DNA of 64,000 nucleotides from Roseicyclus sediminis. GTDB taxonomy: Bacteria; Pseudomonadota; Alphaproteobacteria; Rhodobacterales; Rhodobacteraceae. Under the pieces are notes generated by a model. It was not told the origin of the DNA. It made no database searches and was given only the letters and a program-made list of their open reading frames with translations. Shown here one piece after another: positions 1 to 8,556 of this stretch (position 1 is the stretch's first letter; every line of letters begins with the position of its first letter). The position numbers and the translations under genes were made by a program. The stretch covers positions 62,001 through 126,000 of the forward strand of contig NZ_JAOPHT010000001.1 of the NCBI RefSeq assembly GCF_025515305.1, in the 5' to 3' direction.

Positions 1-1373
1 TCGGGCTTCTCGCCCTCCTCATGTTCATCCCGCTCTGGTTCGTCTCGGCCATCATCGACGACCGCACGCGGCTGAGCGAGCAGACGATCCGCGAGGTTGG
101 CGAGGAGTGGGGCGGCAGCCAGCTTCTGTCCGGCCCGGTCCTGATCCTGCCGGTGGAGGGCCCGGTGCAGGTGCCGGAGACTGTCGAGGTGAACGATCCG
201 GCCACCGGCCAGCTCCGGGCGGAAACGCGCATGGTGACCGAGATCCGCGCCATGGCGCCCGTGATCCTCCTGCCCGAGACCTTCGAGCTGACGCTGGAGA
301 CAGAGAGCGACATCCGCTCGCGAGGGATCTTCGACGTTCCGGTCTACGGCGCAGAGGCCAGGATCGCCTTCGACTTCGACACCGATGCCGCATCGGGCCA
401 ACTCCGGCCCGGCGAACGGATCCTGTGGGACGCGGCCAGCCTGCGGGTCACCGTGACGGCGAACCGTGCGCTCAGGGGCAACGCCGAGCTTCTGGCCGAC
501 GGACGGGCCATCCCGCTCGAACCCCGCGCCGACGGGCAGCCCGGCATCGCCGCCGCGCTCGGCGATCCGCGCGAGATCGGGGCCTATGACCTGACGCTCG
601 GGTTCAACGGCGCGGCCGAACTCAGCGCCACGCCGATGGGCAGGACCTCGCGCGTGACAATCACATCCGACTGGCCGCACCCCAGCTTTTTCGGCGCCTT
701 CCTGCCCGATGACTCCGAGATTTCCGACGCGGGCTTTTCGGCCACCTGGACGATCCCGCATCTGGCCCGGCCCCTGCCACAGGCGGCGCGAAGCGATACC
801 GACCTCACCGCGCGCGCGACCTCGGCCTTCGGTGTGCGGTATTTCCAGCCCAACGACTTCTATCAGAAGGCATGGCGCGCCGCGCGCTACGGCATCCTCT
901 TCATCGCGCTCACCTTCCTGACGGTGCTGCTGATCGAGGGGCGGACAGGCAAGCCGACGCATCCCGTCCAGTACATCCTGATCGGCCTCGCGCAGTCCGT
1001 CTTCGTGCTGCTCATGGTCTCCTATGCCGAACAGATCGGCTTCGGCGCGGCCTATGCCCTGTCGGCCGGGGCGACGACCGCTCTGCTGACGCTGTTCGGC
1101 GCGGTCGGTCTGAAACTCGGGCGGAGGACCCTCGTTCTGGCGGCGATGCTGGGCATCATCTACGCGGTTCTCTACCTGATCCTGCGCTCGGCCGATTACG
1201 CGCTTCTGGCCGGATCGACCCTTGCGTTCTTCGCGCTGGCGCTCACCATGATCGCGACCCGGAACGAGGACTGGTACGGGCCGGCCACGGCGGGCCCGCG
1301 CCGGCCCTGGTTCGGCAAGCCGAAGGAGCCGCAGAATGGAGAGCCGGAAGGCACGCCCCCGCCCCCCGCCTGA
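1..1373 (+). CDS. creD: CreD family inner membrane protein, 5' end outside window
   Basis: The reading frame is open from the left edge, so the N-terminus (probably one short cytoplasmic piece) is missing. What remains shows the CreD/Cet plan: an N-terminal membrane segment (LLALLMFIPLWFV), a large extracytoplasmic domain of about 270 residues, then four to six hydrophobic segments from about nt 880 to 1260. The motif RYGILFIALTFLTVLLIE and the phrase HPVQYILIGLAQSVFVLL are typical of CreD. In enterobacteria CreD belongs to the CreBC regulon and affects colicin and beta-lactam tolerance; its biochemical role is unknown. The last 38 nt overlap the next gene. The family call is firm; a CreBC link cannot be judged because upstream genes are not in the window. 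Confidence 0.85.
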   Translation, partial: GLLALLMFIPLWFVSAIIDDRTRLSEQTIREVGEEWGGSQLLSGPVLILPVEGPVQVPETVEVNDPATGQLRAETRMVTEIRAMAPVILLPETFELTLETESDIRSRGIFDVPVYGAEARIAFDFDTDAASGQLRPGERILWDAASLRVTVTANRALRGNAELLADGRAIPLEPRADGQPGIAAALGDPREIGAYDLTLGFNGAAELSATPMGRTSRVTITSDWPHPSFFGAFLPDDSEISDAGFSATWTIPHLARPLPQAARSDTDLTARATSAFGVRYFQPNDFYQKAWRAARYGILFIALTFLTVLLIEGRTGKPTHPVQYILIGLAQSVFVLLMVSYAEQIGFGAAYALSAGATTALLTLFGAVGLKLGRRTLVLAAMLGIIYAVLYLILRSADYALLAGSTLAFFALALTMIATRNEDWYGPATAGPRRPWFGKPKEPQNGEPEGTPPPPA

Positions 1374-2193
1374 CGCCGAGGCGCGCCGCGCCGTGCCTCC
1401 CGTCATCTGCTATCCGACCGGGACGCTGCCCCGACCCGCACCGGACGTGATGGCCCGCGCGCTGGACGGTCTGGAGAAAACCGGCGAGGTCCTCGTGCCG
1501 CCGCGCGAAGCGCGCACCTTTCGCGTGAAGGCCGGGCAGGTCTTCCGCATCGTGAGTGTCGATGGCCCGCAGGTGGGCGACCTGAACCTCTGGAACGCGG
1601 GCGACCTTTCGGAGCGGTTCTACTCCGGCAAGACGCGCGCGCTGCACGGAACGCATGTGACCACCGGCGACAGGCTCTGGAGTTCGTTCCCGACGCTCCG
1701 CCCCATGGCGACGATCGTGGAAGACACGCTCGGCTGGTACGGGATCGACGCCTTCGGCGGGTCCGTCCATGACGTGATCGGCACGCGCTGCGATCCCTAC
1801 ACGCACAACCTGCTGGCCGGCGGGCAATATCACCATTGCTGCCATTCGAACCTGACCCGCGCGCTCGCCGCGGAAACCGGCCTGCCGCTGCACGAGGCCG
1901 AGCGCCACGTCCACGACGTCCTGAACGTCTTCATGTGCACGGGCTTCACCCGCGACACGGGCCAGTATTTCATGAAGGCAAGTCCCGTGCGTCCCGGCGA
2001 TCGCATCGCCTTCCTCGCCGAGATCGACCTCCTCGGCGCGCTCTCGGCCTGTCCGGGCGGCGATTGCGGGGCCGAGCATTCGTCGGACAGCGCCCCATGC
2101 TTTCCGCTTCTGGTCGAGATGTTCGATTGCGCGCTTACTCCGGGATATACTGCGCCGGCCGTCAGCGGCTACGACCGCAGTCATGGCCTCTGA
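1336..2193 (+). CDS. DUF1989 / urea carboxylase-associated family protein
   Basis: 285 residues of the DUF1989 family (PF09347). The family signature is visible: a run around residues 65-80 (VSVDGPQVGDLNLWNA), then YSGKTRALHGTHVTTGDRLWS, and Cys-rich stretches (HHCCHSNL; ACPGGDCG) likely to hold a metal. Relatives are encoded beside urea carboxylases, and a DUF1989 pair (CgdAB) is reported to be carboxyguanidine deiminase in guanidine breakdown. No carboxylase is next to this copy, and it is one chain, so a guanidine role is only an inference. The start chosen overlaps creD by 38 nt; a later start would remove about 30 poorly conserved Pro/Arg-rich residues. The next gene, on the same strand 230 nt away, is ornithine decarboxylase, hinting at arginine/guanidino nitrogen metabolism. 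Confidence 0.8.
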   Translation: MESRKARPRPPPDAEARRAVPPVICYPTGTLPRPAPDVMARALDGLEKTGEVLVPPREARTFRVKAGQVFRIVSVDGPQVGDLNLWNAGDLSERFYSGKTRALHGTHVTTGDRLWSSFPTLRPMATIVEDTLGWYGIDAFGGSVHDVIGTRCDPYTHNLLAGGQYHHCCHSNLTRALAAETGLPLHEAERHVHDVLNVFMCTGFTRDTGQYFMKASPVRPGDRIAFLAEIDLLGALSACPGGDCGAEHSSDSAPCFPLLVEMFDCALTPGYTAPAVSGYDRSHGL

Positions 2194-2423
2194 GTCGCCG
2201 GAACGGCCGCAAACGGTATTTTTTCGCCCCCGCTGAAATTTTTACTTGATCGGCTGCGGCACTTGCCCCAAATGGCGCCGCATAGACGCCAACGCACGCG
2301 CCTCTGTCACGGGTGGTAGGACTGCCGGATACCGGCCCCGAACCATCGCAGTTACGTAGCGACGGTAACGTCTCCTCTGGAATGTGCCGGCCCCGAAGAG
2401 GGCCACGTCTGTTGGAGATGACC
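2194..2423 (+). promoter_or_regulatory. structured 5' leader of ornithine decarboxylase gene
   Basis: This 230-nt gap holds four successive inverted repeats: TGCGGC/GCCGCA (2255-2260 with 2277-2282), GCCGG/CCGGC with a 3-nt loop (2324-2336), GTTAC/GTAAC (2351-2355 with 2365-2369) and GGCCC/GGGCC (2389-2393 with 2400-2404). The last stem ends 9 nt before a Shine-Dalgarno GGAG at 2413-2416. Alphaproteobacterial ornithine decarboxylase genes are known to carry the speF leader RNA motif; I infer this leader may be a member but cannot run the covariance model. An A/T-rich patch at about 2219-2250 could contain the promoter. Confidence 0.45.
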
Positions 2424-3614
2424 ATGAACGCTACGTTCGCCGACTTCTCGGCGGCTCTCGCCGTCTCATATCAGCCCGTCACCCGCACCTCGACCCGCAT
2501 CGAGGATTACATTCGCGCGCACGAGTTCGGGCGCCCGACGCTGGTGCTCGACATCGACGCAGTCGAGGCGCAGTACACCGCGCTCAAGGCGGGCCTCGGC
2601 CGCGCCGACATCCATTATGCGGTCAAGGCGAACCCGGCACGCGAGATCATCGAACGTCTCGTCAACCTCGGCTCCCACTTCGACGCGGCCTCGCGCGGCG
2701 AGATCGAGCTTTGCCTGTCGCTCGGCGCTCGGCCCGAGACGATCTCCTTCGGCAACACCGTCAAGCGGCCCGCCGACATCGCCTTCGCGCATGCGTCGGG
2801 CATCACGCTTTATGCCGCCGACGCCGAGGAAGAGCTGGAGAAGATCGCCGCGCATGCGCCCGGTGCCGAAGTCTATATCCGCCTGATCGTCGAGGCCTCC
2901 GGCGCCGACTGGCCGCTGACCCGCAAGTTCGGCACGTCGCGTGACAAGGCGCTGGCGTTGATGGGCCTCGCCCGCGAGCTTGGCCTGCGTCCTGTCGGCC
3001 TGTCGTTCCACGTCGGCTCGCAGACCCGCGACCCGGCGATGTGGGAAAGCACGCTCGACCAGGTCGCGGCGATCTGGATCGAGGCGCGGGACGCGGGCTT
3101 CGCCCTCGACCTGCTGAACATCGGCGGTGGCTTCCCCGCGTTCTACGGCGAGGACATCCCGCACCCGACGCTCTATGCAGCGGCGGTGATGGACCGTGTC
3201 GCGGCCCGCTTCCCCGGCGTGCCTCGCGTCATGGCCGAGCCCGGCCGAGGCCTTGTCGCAGAGGCGGGAATGATCGCCGCCGAAGTGCTGCTCGTCTCGC
3301 GCAAGTCCGATGACGATCTCTGCCGCTGGGTCTATCTCGACATCGGCAAGTTCTCGGGCCTCGCCGAAACGATGGACGAGGCGATCCGCTACCAGTTCGC
3401 CACCGACCGCGACCACGAGGGCACGGGGCCCTGCATTCTCGCAGGCCCCTCCTGCGACAGCGCCGACGTGCTCTACGAAAAGCGCCCGGTCGCGATGCCC
3501 CTCGGCCTGAAGGCGGGCGACCGGATCATCATCCGCAACTGCGGCGCCTACACGTCGAGCTACTCCTCGGTCGGCTTCAACGGCTTCCCGCCGCTCGATG
3601 TGGTCGTGATGTAA
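2424..3614 (+). CDS. ornithine decarboxylase, fold type III PLP enzyme
   Basis: 396 residues, the size of the eukaryote-like ornithine/lysine decarboxylases common in alphaproteobacteria. It should convert ornithine to putrescine in the cytoplasm, feeding polyamine synthesis. The PLP lysine is Lys68 in YAVKANP. HVGSQ, the glycine-rich LLNIGGGFP and the phosphate-binding EPGRG loop are present, and Cys344 in GPSCDSAD matches the catalytic Cys that closes the partner active site of the dimer. The start at 2424 is preferred over an in-frame ATG at 2418 because GGAG lies 7 nt upstream of it. Some members also accept lysine, so strict substrate choice is not proven. A strong hairpin terminator follows. 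Confidence 0.92.
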   Translation: MNATFADFSAALAVSYQPVTRTSTRIEDYIRAHEFGRPTLVLDIDAVEAQYTALKAGLGRADIHYAVKANPAREIIERLVNLGSHFDAASRGEIELCLSLGARPETISFGNTVKRPADIAFAHASGITLYAADAEEELEKIAAHAPGAEVYIRLIVEASGADWPLTRKFGTSRDKALALMGLARELGLRPVGLSFHVGSQTRDPAMWESTLDQVAAIWIEARDAGFALDLLNIGGGFPAFYGEDIPHPTLYAAAVMDRVAARFPGVPRVMAEPGRGLVAEAGMIAAEVLLVSRKSDDDLCRWVYLDIGKFSGLAETMDEAIRYQFATDRDHEGTGPCILAGPSCDSADVLYEKRPVAMPLGLKAGDRIIIRNCGAYTSSYSSVGFNGFPPLDVVVM

Positions 3615-3621
3615 GTCCCGC

Positions 3622-3645
3622 AGGGCGCCTCGCGAGAGGCGCCCT
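3622..3645. terminator. hairpin terminator between convergent genes
   Basis: A perfect 10-bp stem, AGGGCGCCTC / GAGGCGCCCT, with a GCGA loop lies between the ornithine decarboxylase stop and the aldo/keto reductase stop, and its right arm overlaps the latter stop codon. There is no strong T tract on either side. Its position between convergent genes suggests it serves both. Confidence 0.7.
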
Positions 3646-4624
3646 AGCCGTAGACCTCCACGCCCGCTGACTGCGCCTCGGAATACCGTGCGCCCGCCGC
3701 GAACCCGCGCGGCAGGATCGCGGCGATCTCCGACAGCTCGACCGGGCCGAGCGCGATCTCGGCCGCCTGCGCGAGATCGCGCAGATGCACCGCGCTGCGC
3801 GTGCCGGGGATCGGCAGGACATGCTCGCCCTGGTGCAGGGTCCAGGCGATGGCGACCGCCGAGGTCGTCCAGCCCCGCTCCCGGCACCAGGCGCTGAACG
3901 GCTCGATCGCCGCCTTGTTCGCGCTGTAGTTCGGCTCGGTGAAGCGCGGGTTGGCCGAGCGGAAGTCGCCCGGCGGAAAGGCTTCGAGATCGGGGAACGG
4001 GTCGGCGAAAATGCCTCGCCCAAGCGGCGAGAAGGCGACGAAGGTCGCGCCGAGTTCCTCGCAGGCCTGCAAGACCCCCGCCTCGGGGTCCCGCGACCAG
4101 AGCGAGTATTCGGACTGCACCGCGGCGACCGGATGGACCGCGTGGGCCCGGCGCAGCGTTTCGGGCGCGATCTCGGAGAAACCGATCGCCCCGATGAGGC
4201 CCTCTTCGATGAAGCCCACGAGTGTCTCCATCACCTCTTCCACGGGGCGCTCGGCCTCGCGGCGGTGAACGTAGAACAGCTCCACCCGGTCCCGTCCCAG
4301 CCGCTCCAGCGAACCCTCGAGGGACCGGCGCAGCGCCTCGGCGTCGTTCCGGAAGTGCCGCACCGGCTGCGGATAGATGCCCGCCTTCGTGGCGATGGTC
4401 ACATCCGCCCGCGTCTCGGCGAGAAAACGGCCCATGATGCTCTCGGAAATGCCCATGCCGTAGATCTCGGCGACATCCCAGTGGTCGATGCCGAGCGCGA
4501 GGGCTTCCGCGAGACAGGCAAAGCTCTCCTCCTCGTCGGTGGCGCCGTAAATGCCGCCGAAACTCATGCAGCCGAGCCCGACCGCGCCGACTGTCCGGCC
4601 GGCAAGCAAACGTTTAAGTCTCAT
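3644..4624 (-). CDS. aldo/keto reductase
   Basis: 326 residues with the AKR (alpha/beta)8 pattern. The catalytic tetrad is readable as Asp50, Tyr55 (DVAEIYG), Lys80 (TIATKAG) and His120 (LFYVHRR). NADPH-binding features of the YghZ/YdjG-like group appear near the C-terminus ([17 protein letters not shown]). It should reduce aldehydes or ketones in the cytoplasm; the true substrate is unknown. Its ATG overlaps the stop of the upstream purine nucleoside phosphorylase gene by 4 nt (ATGA type), so the two are almost certainly translated together. That suggests, without proving, a link to pentose or deoxyribose-derived carbonyls. Confidence 0.9.
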   Translation of the reverse strand: MRLKRLLAGRTVGAVGLGCMSFGGIYGATDEEESFACLAEALALGIDHWDVAEIYGMGISESIMGRFLAETRADVTIATKAGIYPQPVRHFRNDAEALRRSLEGSLERLGRDRVELFYVHRREAERPVEEVMETLVGFIEEGLIGAIGFSEIAPETLRRAHAVHPVAAVQSEYSLWSRDPEAGVLQACEELGATFVAFSPLGRGIFADPFPDLEAFPPGDFRSANPRFTEPNYSANKAAIEPFSAWCRERGWTTSAVAIAWTLHQGEHVLPIPGTRSAVHLRDLAQAAEIALGPVELSEIAAILPRGFAAGARYSEAQSAGVEVYG

Positions 4625-5340
4625 CCGAAGGCTGCCCCGAGCGCGATTTCCACCATGTCCGAGAAACTGGACTGCCGGTCCCCGGAAGGCAACGCCTCGC
4701 CGGTCACGAGGTGGTCCGATATCGTCAGGACGGCGAGGGCCCTTGCACCGTAGCGCGCCGCGAGGGTGTAAAGCTCGGCCGTCTCCATCTCGACCGCGAG
4801 AACGCCATGGCGCATCATCTGCTCGTTCAGGTCGGGGCGTTCATCGTAGAAAACGTCCGAGGAATAGATGCCGCCGACATGAACGGGGATCTGCCTTGTC
4901 TGCGCGACCCGGTGCGCAGCCGACAGCAATCCGAAATCGGCACATGGCGCGAATTGGAGGTCGCGGAAGAACCCGCGCGACGGCGTCGACATGGTCGAGG
5001 CCGTCATGGCAAGAACCACGTCGCGCACGGCAACGCTTTCCTGCATCGCACCGGCCGAGCCGATTCGGATGATCGTCTTTGCCCCGTAATCCCGGATCAG
5101 TTCGTTCACGTAGATCGAGAGGCTGGGCATGCCCATTCCCGATCCGTGGATCGTCACCCTGTGACTTTCCCCGTCCGCGTCGGTCCAGGTGCCGGTGTAA
5201 CCCAGCATGCCCCGAACCTCATTGACGCAGACGGGGTCTTTCAGAAACGTTTCGGCCACCCATTTCGCCCGTAGGGGATCCCCCGGCATCAGCACGGTAT
5301 CCGCGATTTCGCCCGGCGCGGCGCCAATGTGGACCGTCAT
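4621..5340 (-). CDS. deoD: purine nucleoside phosphorylase, DeoD type
   Basis: 239 residues, matching hexameric bacterial PNP. It phosphorolyses (deoxy)purine nucleosides to the free base and (deoxy)ribose-1-phosphate. Family landmarks are [16 protein letters not shown] near the N-terminus, [16 protein letters not shown], the phosphate-binding IRIGSAGA region, and [12 protein letters not shown] followed by LTISDHL, where the Asp contacts the purine. The gene is 4 nt upstream of, and overlaps, the aldo/keto reductase gene. deoC lies 10 kb away on the other strand, so the deo functions are dispersed here instead of forming one operon as in enterobacteria. Confidence 0.95.
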   Translation of the reverse strand: MTVHIGAAPGEIADTVLMPGDPLRAKWVAETFLKDPVCVNEVRGMLGYTGTWTDADGESHRVTIHGSGMGMPSLSIYVNELIRDYGAKTIIRIGSAGAMQESVAVRDVVLAMTASTMSTPSRGFFRDLQFAPCADFGLLSAAHRVAQTRQIPVHVGGIYSSDVFYDERPDLNEQMMRHGVLAVEMETAELYTLAARYGARALAVLTISDHLVTGEALPSGDRQSSFSDMVEIALGAAFG

Positions 5341-5343
5341 CGT

Positions 5344-5649
5344 TCAGATCGCGAGATCGTCGATCTTCTTGCCCTTGGCGAGGGCGTCCTTCACCCAGGC
5401 AGGCTGCCGACCGCGCCCGGTCCAGGTCTGATCCGGGTTCGCCGGATTCGCGTATTTCGGCATGCCTTTGGAGCCGCTTTTTTCACTAAGGATATCTTCG
5501 AGAGAGAAACCGTGTTCCTGCGCCGCCTTCTGCGCCGCGATCAGCGCTTCTTTTTTCCGACGCTTCTCGAAACCCTTGATTGCAGATTCCACCTGCTTTC
5601 CAAGGTCCTTCAACTCTTCAAGCGACATTTTTTCGAGATTGATGGCCAT
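5344..5649 (-). CDS. H-NS family nucleoid protein
   Basis: 101 residues: an N-terminal coiled-coil oligomerisation part (about residues 4-45, rich in Lys/Glu/Ala) and a C-terminal DNA-binding domain whose core TWTGRGRQPAWV (residues 75-86) matches the H-NS/HvrA consensus. In Rhodobacter relatives HvrA modulates photosynthesis and nitrogenase genes. This copy sits 3 nt upstream of deoD on the same strand, so it may be the first gene of that transcript. It is a full-length, ordinary-looking member, likely a global AT-binding regulator or silencer. Which H-NS paralogue it is cannot be settled without the genome. Confidence 0.9.
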   Translation of the reverse strand: MAINLEKMSLEELKDLGKQVESAIKGFEKRRKKEALIAAQKAAQEHGFSLEDILSEKSGSKGMPKYANPANPDQTWTGRGRQPAWVKDALAKGKKIDDLAI

Positions 5650-5773
5650 TTGCTTTTTTCCTTGCCGTCGTCGTCGCCTTTCGCGACGCCGGCATGATTT
5701 GCAGGTGATCGGAAAAAATTCAAGGGGCGCCGTCAAAAACGGCCAGCGTCGGCTACTCAACGCATGAATCCGC

Positions 5774-7741
5774 CTATTCGGCGGCGATCGATTCCGGATC
5801 TGCCAGCGCCACGATATCCATCATGATGCGATTCAATTCGAAATCCTTCGGCGTGTAGACACGTGCGACCCCGTATCCCAAGAGCGTCCGGGCATCCTCG
5901 TCGGGGATGATCCCCCCGACCATAACGGGCACATGCCCGAGCCCTTCGGCCCGCAGCCGCTCCATTACCTCGGCGATGAGGGGCACGTGGCTTCCCGACA
6001 GGATCGAGAGGCCGATGACATGGGCCTCGTTCTCTTTCGCGGCGGCGACGATTTCGGCGGGCGTCAGGCGGATCCCTTCGTAGGAGATGTCCATGCCGCA
6101 GTCCCTCGCGCGGAATGCGATCTGTTCGGCGCCGTTCGAGTGGCCGTCGAGGCCGGGTTTGCCGACGAGGAACTTCAGGCGGCGGCCCAGCCGGTCCGAG
6201 ACGGCATCGACCGCGGCGCGGATGTCGTCGAGCCCTTCGGTCTTGTTGGACACGGATTTCGAGACACCGGTGGGTCCGCGATACTCGCCGTGGACGGCGC
6301 GCATCACGCCCGCCCATTCCCCGGTCGTGACGCCGGCCTTCGCGGCGGCGATGGAGGCGGGCATGACGTTCCGCCCCTCGGCGGCCGCGGCGCGAAGATC
6401 GGACAGCGCGGCGCGCGCGGCGCCTTCGTCCCGGGCCTCGCGCCAGGCCTTCAGGCGGGCGATCTGGTCCTCCTCGACCGCCGGATCGACCACCATGATC
6501 CCACCGTCCTCCCCCATCAGCGGCGAGGGCTCGGACGCTGTATACTTGTTCACGCCGACGACCACGGTCTCGCCGCGTTCGATCGCGTTGACGCGGTCGG
6601 CGTTGCTCTCCACCAGCCGCGACTTCATGTAGTCGATCGCCGCGATCGCCCCGCCCATGGAATCCAGGTTGGCAAGCTCGGCCCGCGCGCCGTCCTTCAA
6701 CTCCTCGACCTTCGCATCCACCACCGGGTTGCCGTCGAAGAGGTCGCCATACTCCAGGAGATCGGTCTCGTAAGCCATGATCTGCTGCATCCGCATCGAC
6801 CATTGCTGATCCCAGGGGCGCGGCAGGCCCAGCGCCTCGTTCCACGCGGGAAGCTGCACGGCCCGGGCGCGCGCCTTCTTCGACAGCGTCACCGCCAGCA
6901 TCTCGATCAGGATGCGGTAGACGTTGTTCTCGGGCTGCTGCTCGGTCAGACCGAGGGAATTCACCTGCACGCCATAGCGGAAACGGCGGTATTTCGGGTC
7001 GCTCACGCCATAGCGCGTCTCGCAGATCTCGTCCCAGAGATCGACGAAGGCGCGCATCTTGCACATCTCGGTGACGAAGCGGATGCCGGCGTTCACGAAG
7101 AACGAGATGCGGCCGACGAGAACCGGGAAATCGTCCTCGGGCACGCGGGGGCGCAATTCGTCGAGGACGGCCGTGGCCGTGGCGAGCGCGAAGGCCAGTT
7201 CCTGCTCGGGCGTGGCGCCCGCCTCCTGCAGGTGATAGGAACACACGTTCATCGGGTTCCATTTCGGCACGTTGGAATAGCAGTATTCCGCGACGTCCGC
7301 GATCATCCGGAGCGAGGGCTTCGGCGGGCAGATATAGGTCCCGCGCGACAGGTATTCCTTCATCAGGTCGTTCTGGACCGTGCCCTGCAGCTTCGCGACA
7401 TCCGCCCCCTGCTCCTCGGCCACCGCGATATAGAGCGCGAGAAGCCAGGGAGCCGTGGCGTTGATCGTCATCGAGGTGTTCATCTGCTCGAGCGGGATAT
7501 CGTCGAACAGCGTCCGCATGTCGCCCAGATGGCTGATCGGCACGCCGACCTTGCCGACTTCGCCGCGCGCAAGCTCATGGTCGCTGTCGTAGCCGGTCTG
7601 CGTCGGCAGGTCGAAGGCGACCGAAAGGCCGGTCTGCCCCTTTGCGAGGTTGCCGCGATAAAGCGCATTCGAGGCCTTGGCCGTGGAATGGCCGGCATAG
7701 GTGCGGATGAGCCAGGGCTTGTCTTTCTCGCGTACGGTCAC
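5774..7741 (-). CDS. ecm: ethylmalonyl-CoA mutase (MeaA type)
   Basis: 655 residues, a single-chain adenosylcobalamin mutase shorter than methylmalonyl-CoA mutase and matching the Ecm/MeaA subfamily. It converts (2R)-ethylmalonyl-CoA to (2S)-methylsuccinyl-CoA in the ethylmalonyl-CoA pathway. The N-terminal substrate barrel contains TYAGHSTAKASNALYR and FDLPTQTGYDSDHE. The C-terminal B12 domain has GLDGHSNG (Asp532, His534), then SILSGSH and VGGIIPDED. The start is set at a GTG because an AGGAGG Shine-Dalgarno lies 6 nt before it, inside the frame opened by an ATG 21 nt upstream. The partner ccr is 2.4 kb away. Confidence 0.93.
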   Translation of the reverse strand: MTVREKDKPWLIRTYAGHSTAKASNALYRGNLAKGQTGLSVAFDLPTQTGYDSDHELARGEVGKVGVPISHLGDMRTLFDDIPLEQMNTSMTINATAPWLLALYIAVAEEQGADVAKLQGTVQNDLMKEYLSRGTYICPPKPSLRMIADVAEYCYSNVPKWNPMNVCSYHLQEAGATPEQELAFALATATAVLDELRPRVPEDDFPVLVGRISFFVNAGIRFVTEMCKMRAFVDLWDEICETRYGVSDPKYRRFRYGVQVNSLGLTEQQPENNVYRILIEMLAVTLSKKARARAVQLPAWNEALGLPRPWDQQWSMRMQQIMAYETDLLEYGDLFDGNPVVDAKVEELKDGARAELANLDSMGGAIAAIDYMKSRLVESNADRVNAIERGETVVVGVNKYTASEPSPLMGEDGGIMVVDPAVEEDQIARLKAWREARDEGAARAALSDLRAAAAEGRNVMPASIAAAKAGVTTGEWAGVMRAVHGEYRGPTGVSKSVSNKTEGLDDIRAAVDAVSDRLGRRLKFLVGKPGLDGHSNGAEQIAFRARDCGMDISYEGIRLTPAEIVAAAKENEAHVIGLSILSGSHVPLIAEVMERLRAEGLGHVPVMVGGIIPDEDARTLLGYGVARVYTPKDFELNRIMMDIVALADPESIAAE

Positions 7742-7875
7742 CGGCAGCCTCCTGAATCGCATTTCGGCAATTTCATTTCGTCAGGCGGGGTATATGGAAA
7801 ACATTGTGTCCCTGTCAATTCGCCGCGTTGCGGCAAATCACCTTGCCGCCGCAGCGAGGTGCAGGGGTCCGCGCT
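7742..7875. promoter_or_regulatory. ecm upstream region with imperfect palindrome
   Basis: This gap between ecm and a same-strand methyltransferase gene carries the ecm Shine-Dalgarno (AGGAGG on the minus strand) and, about 80 bp from the start, an inverted repeat GCCGC-GTT-GCGGC (7822-7834) flanked by TT and AA. It could be an operator, but no regulator is encoded nearby. Confidence 0.3.
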
Positions 7876-8493
7876 TCAGGTCTTGCGAAAGATCACCACC
7901 AGGCTGCGGTCGCCCGCATGCGCATGCCCGGCATTCTCGAAGATCGCGATATCGGCGAAGCGCAGGGGCGAGATCCGCCCACCGGCCTGCAGCCGCGCCA
8001 GCGCCGTGCCAAAGCCCATCCCGTCATAGACGCCGGGCAGGACCGTGAACACGAAAAGGCTACCGGGGCGCACAATGCGCAGAAGTTCCGGCAAGCAGCC
8101 CGGCCCGACATGGCCATGCGTGAAGGTTCCAGCCGAAACCATGCCGCCATAGGCCGCGTCGGGAAGATCGAGCGGCGCGTTCAGATCGGCCTCGATCGTC
8201 TGACGATAGAGCCCCTTGCCCGCGGCGACCCCCAGCATTTCGGCCGAAAGGTCCAGCGCATCGACCATGATGCCGCGGAGGTGCTCGGCCACCGCGCCCG
8301 TGCCTGCGCCGACATCGAGACAGGGCTCGTCGGCGCCCTCGGCGAGGTAGATTTCCGCCGCGCGGCGGGGCGAGGCATAGCCCATCCGGTCCACGAAATC
8401 CGTGTCGTAGGTGCCGGCCCAGCTTTCATAGAGCGCGCGCGCCTCATCCGGCGAGTTCAGTGCGTAGGCACGTTCCAGTTCCTCGTCCGACAT
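7876..8493 (-). CDS. class I SAM-dependent methyltransferase
   Basis: 205 residues with the Rossmann SAM-binding signature: motif I CLDVGAGTGAVAEHL (about residues 62-76), acidic motif II VDALDLSAEM, and a motif IV region APLDLPDAAYGGMVSAGTF. The WAGTYDTDF opening resembles Williams-Beuren-type and small-molecule methyltransferases. No substrate can be assigned. The start at 8493 follows GGAGG by about 8 nt; an ATG 15 nt further up is the alternative. It lies upstream of ecm on the same strand with a 134-nt gap, so co-transcription is uncertain. Confidence 0.82.
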   Translation of the reverse strand: MSDEELERAYALNSPDEARALYESWAGTYDTDFVDRMGYASPRRAAEIYLAEGADEPCLDVGAGTGAVAEHLRGIMVDALDLSAEMLGVAAGKGLYRQTIEADLNAPLDLPDAAYGGMVSAGTFTHGHVGPGCLPELLRIVRPGSLFVFTVLPGVYDGMGFGTALARLQAGGRISPLRFADIAIFENAGHAHAGDRSLVVIFRKT

Positions 8494-8556
8494 GCGCCGA
8501 TCCTCCATGGTTCACGCCAGATTGTGCCATCCGCGGAATCCTGACAAGTTTCGCCG

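Noticed and set aside
5933-8029. A 698-codon open frame on the plus strand opposite ecm
   Set aside because: It is an antisense shadow of a GC-rich conserved gene: His/Arg/Gly-rich composition, no domain, no ribosome site, while the opposite frame encodes a complete mutase.
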